NCBI RefSeq assembly: GCF_000620065.1
Contig: NZ_JHVI01000004.1
Span: 62,001 to 126,000 of the forward strand
Length of the DNA stretch: 64,000 nucleotides
Direction of reading: 5' to 3'
DNA from: Meiothermus cerbereus DSM 11376
GTDB lineage: Bacteria; Deinococcota; Deinococci; Deinococcales; Thermaceae
Shown: positions 1-10,037 of the stretch, piece by piece
Position numbering within the stretch: the stretch's first letter is position 1
How the letters are laid out: every line of letters starts with the position of its first letter
Position numbers and translations under genes: made by a program
Notes under the pieces: model-generated
Told to the model about the DNA's origin: nothing
Database searches by the model: none
Seen by the model: the letters and a program-made list of their open reading frames with translations, nothing else

Positions 1-1
1 C

Positions 2-430
2 GAAAAGACCGCCACCCTGCGCTCCGCTACCGCTGAGGCCACCGTGCGGCTCACCCCGGAAGCAGTGGGGGCACTGCGGGAAGGCGGGGTAGGGAAGGGC
101 GACCCCCTAAGCGTGGCCCAGCTTGCCGGTATCATGGCCGCCAAAAAAACCGGAGAGCTGATTCCCCTGTGCCACCCGCTACCCATCACCAGCGCGAAGG
201 TGGAACTTCGTTTTGTGCCCGAAGAAGCCAGGGTACACATCAGCGCGACCGTCAAAACCAAGGCCGAGACCGGGGTGGAGATGGAGGCCCTCACGGCCTG
301 CGCCATCGCCGCTCTCACGGTCTACGACATGCTCAAAGCAGCCAGCAAGGGCCTGGAAATTACCGACCTGCGCCTCTTGCATAAGTCCGGGGGTAAGTCG
401 GGGGAGTGGAAGCGGGAGGGCGGCACCTGA
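2..430 (+). CDS. moaC: Cyclic pyranopterin monophosphate synthase MoaC (5' end outside window)
   Basis: MoaC works with MoaA in the first step of molybdenum cofactor synthesis, making cyclic pyranopterin monophosphate from GTP. The frame is open from base 2, so the N-terminus lies upstream of the window. The visible part has the family motifs [10 protein letters not shown] and [20 protein letters not shown] followed by LKA; the Asp and Lys of DMLKA match the catalytic pair known in the family. About 142 residues are present, so only some 10-20 are missing. The stop lies 2 nt before the next gene's ATG, which suggests co-transcription. The identification is firm. Confidence 0.95.
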   Translation, partial: EKTATLRSATAEATVRLTPEAVGALREGGVGKGDPLSVAQLAGIMAAKKTGELIPLCHPLPITSAKVELRFVPEEARVHISATVKTKAETGVEMEALTACAIAALTVYDMLKAASKGLEITDLRLLHKSGGKSGEWKREGGT

Positions 431-432
431 GT

Positions 433-1023
433 ATGGCCCGCTCGAGGTCGTCCAGGCTTGGGGTGGTGTTTTCGGATCCCACCATGCAAAGGCTGGCCGA
501 GCAACACGGCCCCGCACCTTTTGCGCCCCACCCCTTCCCGCTGCGCCCGCCGTATGTGGTGCTCTTGAGCTCGATTGTGGGGCAGCAGCTTTCGGGCAAG
601 GCCGCCGATACCATCTGGCGTCGCCTGACGGGCCGCTTTGCGCTCGAGCCCGAGGTGCTCTACCAGGCCCCCACCGAAGACCTGCGCGCGGTGGGGCTGT
701 CTTATGCCAAGGCCCGCTACGTGCAGGACCTGTCGCGCTTTGCCCTGGAAGGCGGCCTCCAGGGCATTGAAAGCCTGCCCGACGAGGTGCTGATAGGCCA
801 CCTGACCCAGGTCAAGGGCATTGGGGTCTGGACGGTGCAGATGTTTTTGATGTTTGGTTTGGGTCGCCCCGACGTATGGCCCGTGCTGGATCTGGGCATC
901 CGCAAAGGGGCCCAGAAGCTATATGGCCTCAGCCAGCGACAGGAGCTAGAAGCCCTGGGAGAGCGCTTCCGGCCCTACCGCTCCCATGCGGCCTGGTATC
1001 TGTGGCGGGTGCTGGAGCAATAA
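433..1023 (+). CDS. DNA-3-methyladenine glycosylase, AlkA-like (HhH-GPD family)
   Basis: A 196-residue base-excision repair glycosylase of the HhH-GPD superfamily, expected to remove alkylated purines such as 3-methyladenine. The helix-hairpin-helix is seen at about residues 124-140 (LTQVKGIGVWTVQMFLMF). The catalytic Asp is D153 in PVLDLGIRKG. LLSSIVGQQLSGKAAD near residue 45 is typical of AlkA-type enzymes. The ATG at 433 is chosen because it lies 2 nt after the moaC stop; a GTG at 406 would overlap moaC. It lacks the N-terminal domain of E. coli AlkA, so it belongs to the shorter class. Substrate range cannot be read from sequence. Confidence 0.88.
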   Translation: MARSRSSRLGVVFSDPTMQRLAEQHGPAPFAPHPFPLRPPYVVLLSSIVGQQLSGKAADTIWRRLTGRFALEPEVLYQAPTEDLRAVGLSYAKARYVQDLSRFALEGGLQGIESLPDEVLIGHLTQVKGIGVWTVQMFLMFGLGRPDVWPVLDLGIRKGAQKLYGLSQRQELEALGERFRPYRSHAAWYLWRVLEQ

Positions 1024-1036
1024 AACCAGCGCGTGG

Positions 1037-2218
1037 CTAAAGGGCCGGCGCTCCTGCCACAAAAACGGAGTGGATGGGCAGATGGCCCCAGCGGTAAAGG
1101 GCCTCGAGGGCATGGGCCGAGGCCACCACCACAAAGTCGGCTCGAGCCCCCACCGCAATCTTTCCCAGATCCTTGCGCCCCAGGGCCAGCGCGGCGTTTT
1201 CGCTGTGGGCCAGCAGGGCTTCCTCGGCGCTGAGGTTTCCCAGGCTCATGGTGAGCTGCATAGCCAGCCAGGGGCTAAAGAGCGGGCTGCTGCCGGGGTT
1301 GTGGTCGCTGGCAATGACAACTTTGACCCCCGCATCCCACATGGCCCTTGCGTTGGGGAAAGGCTTGCGCAGGATCACCGCTGCGCCAGGGAGCACCGTG
1401 CCCACCGTGCCGCTTTGAGCCAGGGCCTGCCAGTCTTCTGGGGTGGCTTGCTCGAGGTGATCCGCCGACAAGGCTCCCAATTCTGCCGCGAGCCGGGTGG
1501 CCCCGGTGTGGGCGAGCTGCTCGGCATGGAGCTTGACCCGGAGGCCGTGGACGAGGGCGGCCTCGAGGATGGCCCGGGTTTCCTCCAGCGTAAAAGCCCC
1601 CTGGTCGCAGAACACGTCCACTGCTTCGGCCAGGCCCGTACGGGCGACCTCGGGTATAAGTTCGTCGGTGAACATCTGCACGTACTTTTCCCGTTCCCAG
1701 CCCTGGGGCACCACGTGGGCCAGCAGGGTGGGGAAGATGCGCTGGGGCAGGGTTTCCCCCAGCCGCCGGATCACCCGCAGCATTTTTAGCTCGGCTTCGG
1801 GCAGGAGGCCGTAGCCGCTTTTGATTTCCAGGGTGGTGACCCCCTGGGCTAAGAAAATGTGAGCTCGAGCCCGCGCCAGCTCGTAGAGCTCCTCTTCAGA
1901 AGCCGCGTCGGTGGCCCGTACTGTGGCGTAAATCCCGCCGCCTGCGGCTAGAATCGCCTCGTAGTTTTCGCCCCTGGCCCGCTGCAGGTACTCGGCCAGC
2001 CGCTCGCCGCCGTAGACCAGGTGGGTGTGGGCGTCCACCAGGCCGGGCACCACCCCGCGCCCGCCCAGGTCGGTGCGGGGCCAGCTTCGATAATCGTCGG
2101 GCAGGCTGGACTCGGTTCCCACCCAAACAAACCGTCCATCCTGCACGGCCAAGGCGGCCTGCTCGAGCCTTTCTTTGGGCGTGAACAGTTCGGAGATACC
2201 GGTGAAAACTTGTTTCAT
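1037..2218 (-). CDS. hutI: Imidazolonepropionase HutI
   Basis: Third enzyme of histidine degradation: hydrolyses 4-imidazolone-5-propanoate to N-formimidoyl-L-glutamate. It is a metal-dependent amidohydrolase of 393 residues, the usual length. Visible metal and active-site motifs are VDAHTH near residue 66, LHAEQLAHTG and SADHLE in the middle, and ASDHNPGSS near residue 310. It is the last gene of hutC-hutU-hutI, 48 nt after hutU, with a palindromic repeat in that gap. Its stop faces the alkA-like gene across 13 nt. No hutG or hutF is visible, so the final step must be encoded elsewhere. Confidence 0.96.
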   Translation of the reverse strand: MKQVFTGISELFTPKERLEQAALAVQDGRFVWVGTESSLPDDYRSWPRTDLGGRGVVPGLVDAHTHLVYGGERLAEYLQRARGENYEAILAAGGGIYATVRATDAASEEELYELARARAHIFLAQGVTTLEIKSGYGLLPEAELKMLRVIRRLGETLPQRIFPTLLAHVVPQGWEREKYVQMFTDELIPEVARTGLAEAVDVFCDQGAFTLEETRAILEAALVHGLRVKLHAEQLAHTGATRLAAELGALSADHLEQATPEDWQALAQSGTVGTVLPGAAVILRKPFPNARAMWDAGVKVVIASDHNPGSSPLFSPWLAMQLTMSLGNLSAEEALLAHSENAALALGRKDLGKIAVGARADFVVVASAHALEALYRWGHLPIHSVFVAGAPAL

Positions 2219-2228
2219 GGCTGTGGTT

Positions 2229-2264
2229 CACCCCTCTCCCCTTGGGAGAGGGCCGGGGTGAGGG
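2229..2264. repeat. Short C-rich palindromic repeat, copy 1 (hutU-hutI gap)
   Basis: A stretch of the form CACCCCTCTCCC-CTTGGGAGAGGG-CCGGGGTGAGGG fills most of the hutU-hutI gap. A close copy lies in the pgk-gap gap (36593-36631), in the same orientation relative to the genes. CCCTCTCCC and GGGAGAGGG can pair as a hairpin. It looks like a REP-type intergenic repeat; a role in mRNA stability or partial termination is inference. Confidence 0.7.
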
Positions 2265-2266
2265 AT

Positions 2267-3887
<1,621 letters not shown>

Positions 3888-3913
<26 letters not shown>

Positions 3914-4622
3914 AGGAACGCTCCTTTGCCGGGAACTCGGTTTGGGGAATAAAGGTGTCTTCCAGGTAGTAGCGGTCGGCCCGCATCAGGTACTCCACCC
4001 AGGTGATGGGCGCCTCGAGGGTGTAGGTAAGCCGCTCCAGGCGCAGGGCGGGCGCCCCTTGGGGCTGCTGGAGCAGCAGGGCGATCTCCTGCTCTAGGGC
4101 TACTGCTTCCAGCCGCTGCCAGACCTTGGTCAGGGGCAAGCCCAGGGTGTGTACCAGTAGGTTGTGGATGGACTCGCTGGTGAGGTCGTGCTCGAGGATG
4201 GAAGCACAGTAAACCGGGTGCAGGTAGCGCACCTCCCGCTGCACCGGCTCCTCGTCCAAAAAACGCAGCCGCTCGACGTAGATGGCCTTTTTCACCCCCA
4301 GCTTTTCCCGAACCTCGCCTGGGGTAGGGCGCAGCTCGGCGGCCAGTACCTGGGTCTGGGGCCGGGCCCCCTGGGCCTGGGCGAACTCGTAGAAGGGCCG
4401 CACCCGCAAAAAGCCCTGGCTAAAGCGCCGGGGGGCAGGGGTGCTGCTGCGGCCCTGGGTACGCAGCAGCCAGCCCTCCTGCTTTAGCTCCTGCAAGGCC
4501 CGGCGGGCGGTCATGCGGCTCACGCCAAAGCGGCGGGCCAGGCTGTTTTCCGATAGGGGGAAGCCTGGGCTGGGCTTCTGCAGCTCCGCCAACACGGCTT
4601 CCTTGACGTGCAGGTATTTCAC
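3888..4622 (-). CDS. hutC: GntR-family histidine-utilisation repressor (HutC type)
   Basis: A 244-residue GntR-family regulator of the HutC subfamily. Residues 1 to about 70 form the winged helix-turn-helix ([20 protein letters not shown]). Residues about 80-235 are a UTRA ligand-binding domain, which in Pseudomonas HutC senses urocanate. The start codon is GTG at 4622. It is the first gene of the leftward hut operon and faces hutH; the palindrome TTGTATATACAA between them matches the TGTA-N2-TACA core reported for HutC. I infer that it represses both directions, including itself. The ligand is inferred from context. Confidence 0.9.
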
Positions 4623-4670
4623 CGTTTATCCTCTCACTTGTATATACAACCTAGCCCCAGGGTGGGTCAA
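4618..4670. promoter_or_regulatory. Divergent hut promoters with HutC operator
   Basis: A perfect 12-bp palindrome TTGTATATACAA lies at 4638-4649. Leftward, TTGACC (reverse of 4665-4670) and TATATA (4641-4646) stand 18 bp apart. Rightward, TTCACC (4618-4623) and the same TATATA stand 17 bp apart. Both promoters would therefore share one palindromic -10 box inside the operator, and bound repressor would block both. Confidence 0.75.
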
Positions 4671-4681
4671 GCGAGGAATGG

Positions 4682-6202
4682 ATGCTGGAACTGGATACAA
4701 AGCTAAGCCTGGCGGACTTCCGCCGGGTGGTGCGGGAAAAAGAGCCGGTGGGCCTGAGCCCATCCGCACGGGAGCGCATAGCGCGTTGCCGGGCTTTTGT
4801 GGAAACGCTGGTGCAGCAGAACGAGCCGGTGTACGGCCTGAATACCGGCTTCGGCAAGCTGGCTACCGTGCGCATCGAGGCCAAAGACCTGCGGTTGCTG
4901 CAACGGAATTTGCTGCTCTCGCACGCTATTGGGGTGGGTGCGCCCTTTTCATCCGAGGTGGTGCGGGGAATGCTGTTGCTGCGGGCCCAGAGTCTGGCCC
5001 TGGGCTACTCCGGGGTGCGGGTGGAGGTGGTGGAGCGGCTTTTGGACTTCCTAAACCTCGATCTGATTCCGGTGGTGCCCTCGCAGGGCTCGGTGGGGGC
5101 TTCGGGCGACCTGGCCCCCCTGGCCCATATGTGCCTGCCTTTGATGGGGGAGGGCGAGGTGGTGTACCGGGGTGAGGTGCGCCCGGCGGGCGAGGTGCTG
5201 CAGGCGCTGGGGCTTGAGCCCCTCGAGCTCCTGGCCAAAGAAGGCCTGGCGCTCATCAACGGAACCCAGGCCATGTGCTCGCTGCTGGCCCTGCTGCTGC
5301 TGGATGCCGAGATACTGCTGCAAACCGCCGATATTGCGGTGGCTATGAGCGTGGAGGCCCTGAAGGCCAGCCACCGGCCCTTCGACGAGGCGGTGGCCCG
5401 CCTGCGTCCGCATCCGGGGATGCGAGCCACCAGTGCCAACGTGCAGCGGCTTTTGCAAGACTCGGAAATCATGCGCTCGCACCTGGACTGCGACAAGGTG
5501 CAGGATGCCTACAGCCTTAGGGCAGCTCCCCAGGTGCACGGGGCCAGCCGCGATGCCCTGGCCCACGTGCGGGAGGTGGTGCTGCGCGAGATGCAGAGCG
5601 TGACCGATAACCCGCTGGTGCTGCCCGAGGAGGGCCGCACCCTTTCGGCGGGCAACTTCCACGGCCAGCCCCTGGCCTTGGCCGCCGACTATGCCGGCAT
5701 CGCCCTCGCTGAACTCGCTAACATCGCCGAGCGCCGTATCGAGCAGATGCTCAACCCCGCCCTCTCGGGCCTACCGGCCTTCCTGGCCGAAGGCAGCGGC
5801 CTGAACTCGGGCCTGATGATCAGCCAGTACACCGCTGCCGCGCTGGTGAGCGAGAACAAGGTGCTGGCCCACCCGGCCTCGGTGGACTCGATTCCCACCA
5901 GCGCCAACCAGGAAGACCACGTCTCGATGGGCACCATCGCCTGCCGCAAGGCCCGTAGCATCTTCGAAAACAGCCTCTGGGTGCTGGCCATCGAGCTGGC
6001 CTCGGCGGCCCAGGCCCTCGATTTTCATGCCCCACTGCGCCCGGGCCGGGGTGTGGAGGCAGTCTACCGCCGCATCCGACAGGAAATCCCCCACCTCGAC
6101 CGCGACCGCTACCTGAAGCCCGAGCTGGCCCGCATCTGCGAGCTGATTCGCACAGGTGAACTGGTGCGGGTGGCAGAGGAGGCTGTGGGTGGCCTGGAAT
6201 AG
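4682..6202 (+). CDS. hutH: Histidine ammonia-lyase HutH
   Basis: First enzyme of histidine degradation: converts L-histidine to urocanate and ammonia. The 506-residue length is normal. The self-made MIO cofactor comes from Ala140-Ser141-Gly142, seen in [15 protein letters not shown]. Other family marks are [11 protein letters not shown] near residue 40, SDNPL-type [12 protein letters not shown], and [11 protein letters not shown] near residue 400. It is transcribed away from hutC-U-I from a shared control region, with a GAGGA site 4 nt before the ATG. The divergent layout lets urocanate, its product, relieve repression of the whole pathway (inference). Confidence 0.97.
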   Translation: MLELDTKLSLADFRRVVREKEPVGLSPSARERIARCRAFVETLVQQNEPVYGLNTGFGKLATVRIEAKDLRLLQRNLLLSHAIGVGAPFSSEVVRGMLLLRAQSLALGYSGVRVEVVERLLDFLNLDLIPVVPSQGSVGASGDLAPLAHMCLPLMGEGEVVYRGEVRPAGEVLQALGLEPLELLAKEGLALINGTQAMCSLLALLLLDAEILLQTADIAVAMSVEALKASHRPFDEAVARLRPHPGMRATSANVQRLLQDSEIMRSHLDCDKVQDAYSLRAAPQVHGASRDALAHVREVVLREMQSVTDNPLVLPEEGRTLSAGNFHGQPLALAADYAGIALAELANIAERRIEQMLNPALSGLPAFLAEGSGLNSGLMISQYTAAALVSENKVLAHPASVDSIPTSANQEDHVSMGTIACRKARSIFENSLWVLAIELASAAQALDFHAPLRPGRGVEAVYRRIRQEIPHLDRDRYLKPELARICELIRTGELVRVAEEAVGGLE

Positions 6203-6263
6203 GCATTTCTGGGCTGCGACGGATGTTCCGCGAACCTCCTGCATGGCGTACACTGGGCAGGTT

Positions 6264-7205
6264 GTGGTCGCTGAGCCAACCACCCTCACCGGCTTTTATG
6301 CACGCATGCTGCGCGTGCCCAGGGCGGTTTTGGCCCCCATGGCGGGCTACACCGATGCGCCCTTTCGGCGGCTGGCCTGGGAGCACGGGGCGGCCTGGAC
6401 GGTAAGCGAGATGGTGCTGGCCAGGGGTTTTCTGGCTGGGGAGCGCAAATCCACCGAGCTGGGGGCTCCTTATCCGGGAGAGCCAAACCTAGTGGTGCAG
6501 CTTTTTGGCGACGACCCCGAGGTGCTGCGCGATGCAGCGGCCAGGGCGGAAGCCATTTTTTCGCCGGTGGCGATAGACCTGAACATGGGCTGCCCGGCCC
6601 CCAAGCTGGCCGGGCGGGGTGGGGCTTGTTTGTTGCAAACCCCCGAGCGGGCTTTTGACCTGGTGAGGGCTATGCGCCAGGGAACCCGGCTCGAGGTCAG
6701 CGCCAAGATTCGCCTGGGCTGGGACGAAGACCGGAGCCTGGAAGTGGCCCAGGGCTTGGAGGCCGCCGGGGTGGCTCTCATCACCGTGCATGGTCGCACC
6801 AGTGAGCAGCGCTACCAAGGGCAGGCCGACTGGGAAGCCATTGCCAAGGTGGCCCAAAGCGTAAAGGTGCCGGTGCTGGGCTGTGGAGACGTCACCCACG
6901 CTGAACATTTTTTTAAGCGCCTTCAAACTGGTGTTGCTGGGATCATGATCGGGCGGGGAGCGGTGGGCAACCCCTGGATTTTTCGGCAGATTGCGGGGGA
7001 TAACCGCGACCCGAGCGAGCTCGAGCGTATCCAGACCGCGCTGCGCCACGCCCAACTTAATGTGCAGTGGTACGGCGAGTTTCACGGCGTTCGCCAGCTT
7101 CGCAAGGTGCTGTACCGCTACTTTCCCCACCGCCCCGAGCTACACCCCGCCCTCAAGCAGGTATCCACACTGGAAGAGTTGCACGCCCTGCTGGGCGGAG
7201 CCTAG
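6264..7205 (+). CDS. dus: tRNA-dihydrouridine synthase (Dus family)
   Basis: An FMN enzyme that reduces uridine to dihydrouridine in t[18 protein letters not shown] near the N-terminus, the catalytic Cys in [24 protein letters not shown] and [13 protein letters not shown] are Dus hallmarks, closest to the DusB type. The start is uncertain. Candidates in frame are ATG 6243, GTG 6264 and ATG 6306; extension further upstream would run into hutH. A TACACT box at 6249-6254 favours a start at or after 6264, while 6306 ([14 protein letters not shown]) fits the length of related N-termini. The target uridine cannot be assigned. Confidence 0.9.
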   Translation: MVAEPTTLTGFYARMLRVPRAVLAPMAGYTDAPFRRLAWEHGAAWTVSEMVLARGFLAGERKSTELGAPYPGEPNLVVQLFGDDPEVLRDAAARAEAIFSPVAIDLNMGCPAPKLAGRGGACLLQTPERAFDLVRAMRQGTRLEVSAKIRLGWDEDRSLEVAQGLEAAGVALITVHGRTSEQRYQGQADWEAIAKVAQSVKVPVLGCGDVTHAEHFFKRLQTGVAGIMIGRGAVGNPWIFRQIAGDNRDPSELERIQTALRHAQLNVQWYGEFHGVRQLRKVLYRYFPHRPELHPALKQVSTLEELHALLGGA

Positions 7206-7309
7206 GGCTGAACAGGTATACTCGACCTAACCACCTGCGCCTGGCCTCGAGCAACCGTGTGTGCTGTAGAGTCTGTGAACCCAGGGCAGTGTAAAAAAAG
7301 GGGGTGGGT

Positions 7310-7450
7310 ATGGCTACCAAGCCGAATTACAAGTTCCAAAAGCGCCAGCGTGAGCTGGAAAAACAAAAAAAGAAGGCCGAAAAGGCCCAGCGTAAGGCCA
7401 GGGCTACCGAGCCGGAGGCAGCCGAGGGGGGCAACCTCGAGCGCGAATAA
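7310..7450 (+). CDS. 46-residue lysine-rich protein, small conserved type
   Basis: A very short gene that starts MATKPNYKFQKRQRELEKQK and continues with Lys/Arg/Glu-rich sequence to an acidic tail ending NLERE. The GGGGGTGGGT stretch just before the ATG can serve as ribosome binding site. Its opening (KPNYKFQKRQRELxKxKK) resembles a family of tiny basic proteins annotated as hypothetical in many bacteria. The helical, strongly charged composition suggests nucleic acid or ribosome binding, but no function is established. It stands alone between dus and the SRPBCC gene. Confidence rests on the recognisable N-terminal pattern and the good start context. Confidence 0.65.
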   Translation: MATKPNYKFQKRQRELEKQKKKAEKAQRKARATEPEAAEGGNLERE

Positions 7451-7576
7451 CAACCTGCGCCAAAGTAAACAGGTTAGTCTGTAGCGACCCACCCAAACCA
7501 CAACCCGCTGTATCCGTTCAGCAGAGGGCTGGCGCACTTTTTCTGAGCGAGGTTAGTTGCTTTCGATGTGATTCTG

Positions 7577-7607
7577 TTGACAACATATAAATAGATGGCT
7601 ATATAAT
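7577..7607 (+). promoter_or_regulatory. Sigma-A-type promoter of the SRPBCC gene
   Basis: TTGACA at 7577-7582 and TATAAT at 7602-7607 are both perfect consensus boxes, 19 bp apart; TATATA at 7600-7605 would give 17 bp. TAGAT (7592-7596) and ATCTA (7606-7610) form an inverted repeat over the -10 region and could be an operator half-site pair. The gene start is about 66 nt downstream of the -10. Confidence 0.7.
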
Positions 7608-7673
7608 CTAATGTCGAATAAGCCTGACCACAGCCTCGGATGACTTCAGTGCCGATACAAGGGGGTTTTTTGT

Positions 7674-8093
7674 ATGAACAAAGCCATCAGCGTTACTGCT
7701 GTAGTGAAGGCCCCGTTGCAAACCGCCTGGGAGGCCTACACCCAACCCCAACACATTACCCAGTGGAACCACGCCTCCGACGACTGGCACTGCCCCAGTG
7801 CCACCAACGACCTGCGGGTAGGCGGCAGGTTCAGCTCTACCATGGCGGCCAAGGACGGCAGCTTCAGCTTCGAGTTTGAGGGGGTTTATACCCATGTGGA
7901 GCCACACCACCGCCCCGCTTACACCTTCGGCGACCGCCGGGCCGAGGTGGTGTTCGAGCCGGTTACGCCCGGCAAGACCAAAGTCACCGTGACGTTCGAC
8001 CTCGAGGACACCAACCCCGAAGAGATGCAGCGCGCCGGTTGGCAGGCTATCCTCGAGAACTACAAGAAGCACGCCGAGTCGCTGGCGGGGTGA
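7674..8093 (+). CDS. SRPBCC-domain protein, AHSA1-like
   Basis: A 139-residue single-domain protein of the START/Bet v1-like (SRPBCC) superfamily, AHSA1 branch. Typical marks are VKAPLQTAWEAYTQPQHITQW at the N-terminus (17 of these residues are strongly family-like), LRVGGRF, FEFEGVYTHVEPHHRPAYTF and the C-terminal helix GWQAILENYKKH. Members bind hydrophobic ligands in a deep cavity, and in bacteria are often stress-linked; the ligand here is unknown. It has its own strong promoter and no operon partner. An AGGGGG site lies about 8 nt before the ATG. Confidence 0.88.
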   Translation: MNKAISVTAVVKAPLQTAWEAYTQPQHITQWNHASDDWHCPSATNDLRVGGRFSSTMAAKDGSFSFEFEGVYTHVEPHHRPAYTFGDRRAEVVFEPVTPGKTKVTVTFDLEDTNPEEMQRAGWQAILENYKKHAESLAG

Positions 8094-8175
8094 GCTCGAG
8101 CGCGACCGCGAGGTGAGCGGGGCCTCCAGGGCGGGAGCCTTAACTGCTGGCTTACCAACGCTTTAGGAAGCGCGA

Positions 8176-8946
8176 TCAGTAGCCAAACAACAGCCCCCGC
8201 CGCTTGGCGGCCTGCACGGCCCGGCTAAAGACCACAATGCCCAGGGCCAGATAAGCCAGGCCGTTCAGCAGGGCCAGGCCCAGCAGGTTCCAGTCCAGAG
8301 CGGCCTCTTTAGCCATCATCTGCCGGGTGAGGTCGGCGCCGGGGACCAGCGGCACAAAGTAGCCCAGCTTGGCTAGCCAGCCGCTGCCTTCCAGCGGGTA
8401 TTGCAGCAGAAATATCAGCAAAAACTGGCTAATACCCAGCAACTGCTGCACCCTTTTGAAGAGCAGGGCCAGACTGGCCATGGCAAAGCCCAGGCCGTAT
8501 CCGCCAAGCAGCACCGTCGTGATGGGCAGCAGCAGTAGGGGGGTAAAGCTCAGGCGAGCCCCGGTTATGAGTAGCAGCACCAGGGCGATACTACCCATGA
8601 GCAAGAGCTGGGTGCCCAGGCCAGCCAGGTTACGCACCAGCAGCAAGGGTATGGGGCCATAGGGCGTGAGAAAGACCTGCTCGAGGGTGCCGGTCTGGGC
8701 CTCCTCGGAAAGCCCGAAAGACAGCGAACTATAGGAGAAAAGGGTCAGGGTCCAAAGTAGGAAACCGGCCAGAAGGGCTTCGGTGCGCTCACCAAACTCG
8801 GCGCTGGGGCCAGCCAGAAAGCGGGCACCCAAAAACAGCAGCAAGAAGAGGATGCTGAGGCTCACTACGGTTCCCACGAACTCGCTGGGATAACGGCGCA
8901 GATAGAGCCAACTGCGTTTGAACTCCACCCAGAAGAGGTCAAGCAT
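8176..8946 (-). CDS. ABC-2 type transporter permease
   Basis: A 256-residue integral membrane protein with about six hydrophobic segments, the layout of ABC-2 exporter permeases. It overlaps the end of the upstream ATPase gene by 8 nt, so the two are translationally coupled and form one exporter. The first segment follows FKRSWLYLRRYPSEFVG; a conserved-looking loop SEEAQTGTLEQVFLTPYG (EExxGTLEQ) is typical of the CcmB/ABC-2 permease group that exports drugs or lipids. The substrate cannot be predicted. Confidence 0.88.
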   Translation of the reverse strand: MLDLFWVEFKRSWLYLRRYPSEFVGTVVSLSILFLLLFLGARFLAGPSAEFGERTEALLAGFLLWTLTLFSYSSLSFGLSEEAQTGTLEQVFLTPYGPIPLLLVRNLAGLGTQLLLMGSIALVLLLITGARLSFTPLLLLPITTVLLGGYGLGFAMASLALLFKRVQQLLGISQFLLIFLLQYPLEGSGWLAKLGYFVPLVPGADLTRQMMAKEAALDWNLLGLALLNGLAYLALGIVVFSRAVQAAKRRGLLFGY

Positions 8947-9844
8947 GGCCCACCACCTTCAAGAATACCTCCAGCAGATCGGTCTCGGCCCGGGCCACCT
9001 TCTTGAGGGGCCAGGGCTTGAGGGCCTCGAGCAGCCGCCACAGCCCCTCGCCATCACCTTGGTAGACATAGCTAGGCCCCTCCCCCTCGAGCCCCAGAGC
9101 CCGCAACGATGCCAGCCGCTCAGGTGGAAGTGGGGTCTCTAGCTCGACCACGTAGTGTTCCCCGGCAAAACGGCCCAGTACCTCGGCGGTGCGGCCCTCC
9201 AGCAGAATTTTCCCTCGCTGGATGATGGCCAGGCGGCTGGCCAGGCGCTGGGCCACCTCGAGCTGGTGGGTGGTGAGCAGGATGGCCTTGCCCTCCCGGG
9301 CCAGCCCCCGCACCATCTCCTCGACCCGCAAGGCGCTTTCCACATCCAGCCCCAGGGTGGGCTCATCCAGCAGCAACAGCTCAGGGTGGTGCATGAGGGC
9401 TACGCCCAGCGAAAGCTTCTGCTGCATGCCGCGGGAAAGGTGGCGCACCTCGGTGCGGCTTTTTTCAGCCAGTCCCAGCTGCTCCAGAATGTTTTGCGCC
9501 CGCCGGGAGGCTTCTCCAAACCGGAGGCCCCGGGCCACCCCGAAGTAGACCAGGTTCTCCTGCGCGGTCATGCGCCAGTAGACATTGCGGTTGCCCTCCA
9601 GTACGGCCCCCAGGTGGCGTAGGGCCCAGGGGTCCCGGTGGGGGTCTTTGCCCATCAGGTGAACCTGGCCCCGGTCGGGCCAGAGCAGCCCGGCCAGCAT
9701 CTTGATGGTGGTGGTTTTGCCCGCCCCGTTGGGCCCCAGAAAGGCCAGTACCTCGCCCTGGGCCAGGTGCAGGCTCACCCCTTCCACCGCCAGCAGCGTG
9801 CCAAAACGTTTGTGAAGTCCGGTGGCCTCGAGTACAGCGGTCAT
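8939..9844 (-). CDS. ABC transporter ATP-binding protein (ABC-2 exporter)
   Basis: A 301-residue cytoplasmic ATPase. Walker A is GPNGAGKT at residues 37-44, the signature is LSRGMQQKLSLG, and Walker B is LLLLDEPTLGLD, followed by LTTHQLE with the switch His. The C-terminal 80 residues form the usual extension of CcmA-type ATPases for drug or multidrug export. It pairs with the overlapping permease gene downstream. A possible broken small ORF lies just upstream (9852-10012). Confidence 0.93.
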   Translation of the reverse strand: MTAVLEATGLHKRFGTLLAVEGVSLHLAQGEVLAFLGPNGAGKTTTIKMLAGLLWPDRGQVHLMGKDPHRDPWALRHLGAVLEGNRNVYWRMTAQENLVYFGVARGLRFGEASRRAQNILEQLGLAEKSRTEVRHLSRGMQQKLSLGVALMHHPELLLLDEPTLGLDVESALRVEEMVRGLAREGKAILLTTHQLEVAQRLASRLAIIQRGKILLEGRTAEVLGRFAGEHYVVELETPLPPERLASLRALGLEGEGPSYVYQGDGEGLWRLLEALKPWPLKKVARAETDLLEVFLKVVGHA

Positions 9845-9851
9845 ACCTCGC

Positions 9852-10012
9852 TCAGATTATCATCCAACGCTTACCCAAGCCCACCAGCACACTCAGAAGC
9901 CCCAGCGCCAGCAGCACTCGGCAGCCGTGCGGGGTTCACAGAAGGCCCCCAGCAGGCGCGCCAGGTTGGCGTCTAGCAAAAGGGCGACAGGTGCGGGCGA
10001 AGTTTCGGGCAT
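9852..10012 (-). pseudogene. Possible frameshifted small membrane-protein gene
   Basis: On the minus strand an ATG at 10012 opens a 39-residue frame (MPETSPAPVALLLDANLARL and on) that stops at 9893. A second frame overlapping its end reads VLLALGLLSVLVGLGKRWMI and stops at 9852, just before the ABC ATPase gene. Joined by a single indel near 9910 they would make a short protein with one C-terminal membrane helix. It could be a decayed gene or chance. Confidence 0.25.
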
Positions 10013-10037
10013 ACCCCCCCCAGCATACGCGGCGGGT

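Noticed and set aside
6156-6263. N-terminal extension of Dus overlapping hutH
   Set aside because: The added residues ([14 protein letters not shown] and on) are translated from the hutH end and have no counterpart in the Dus family.
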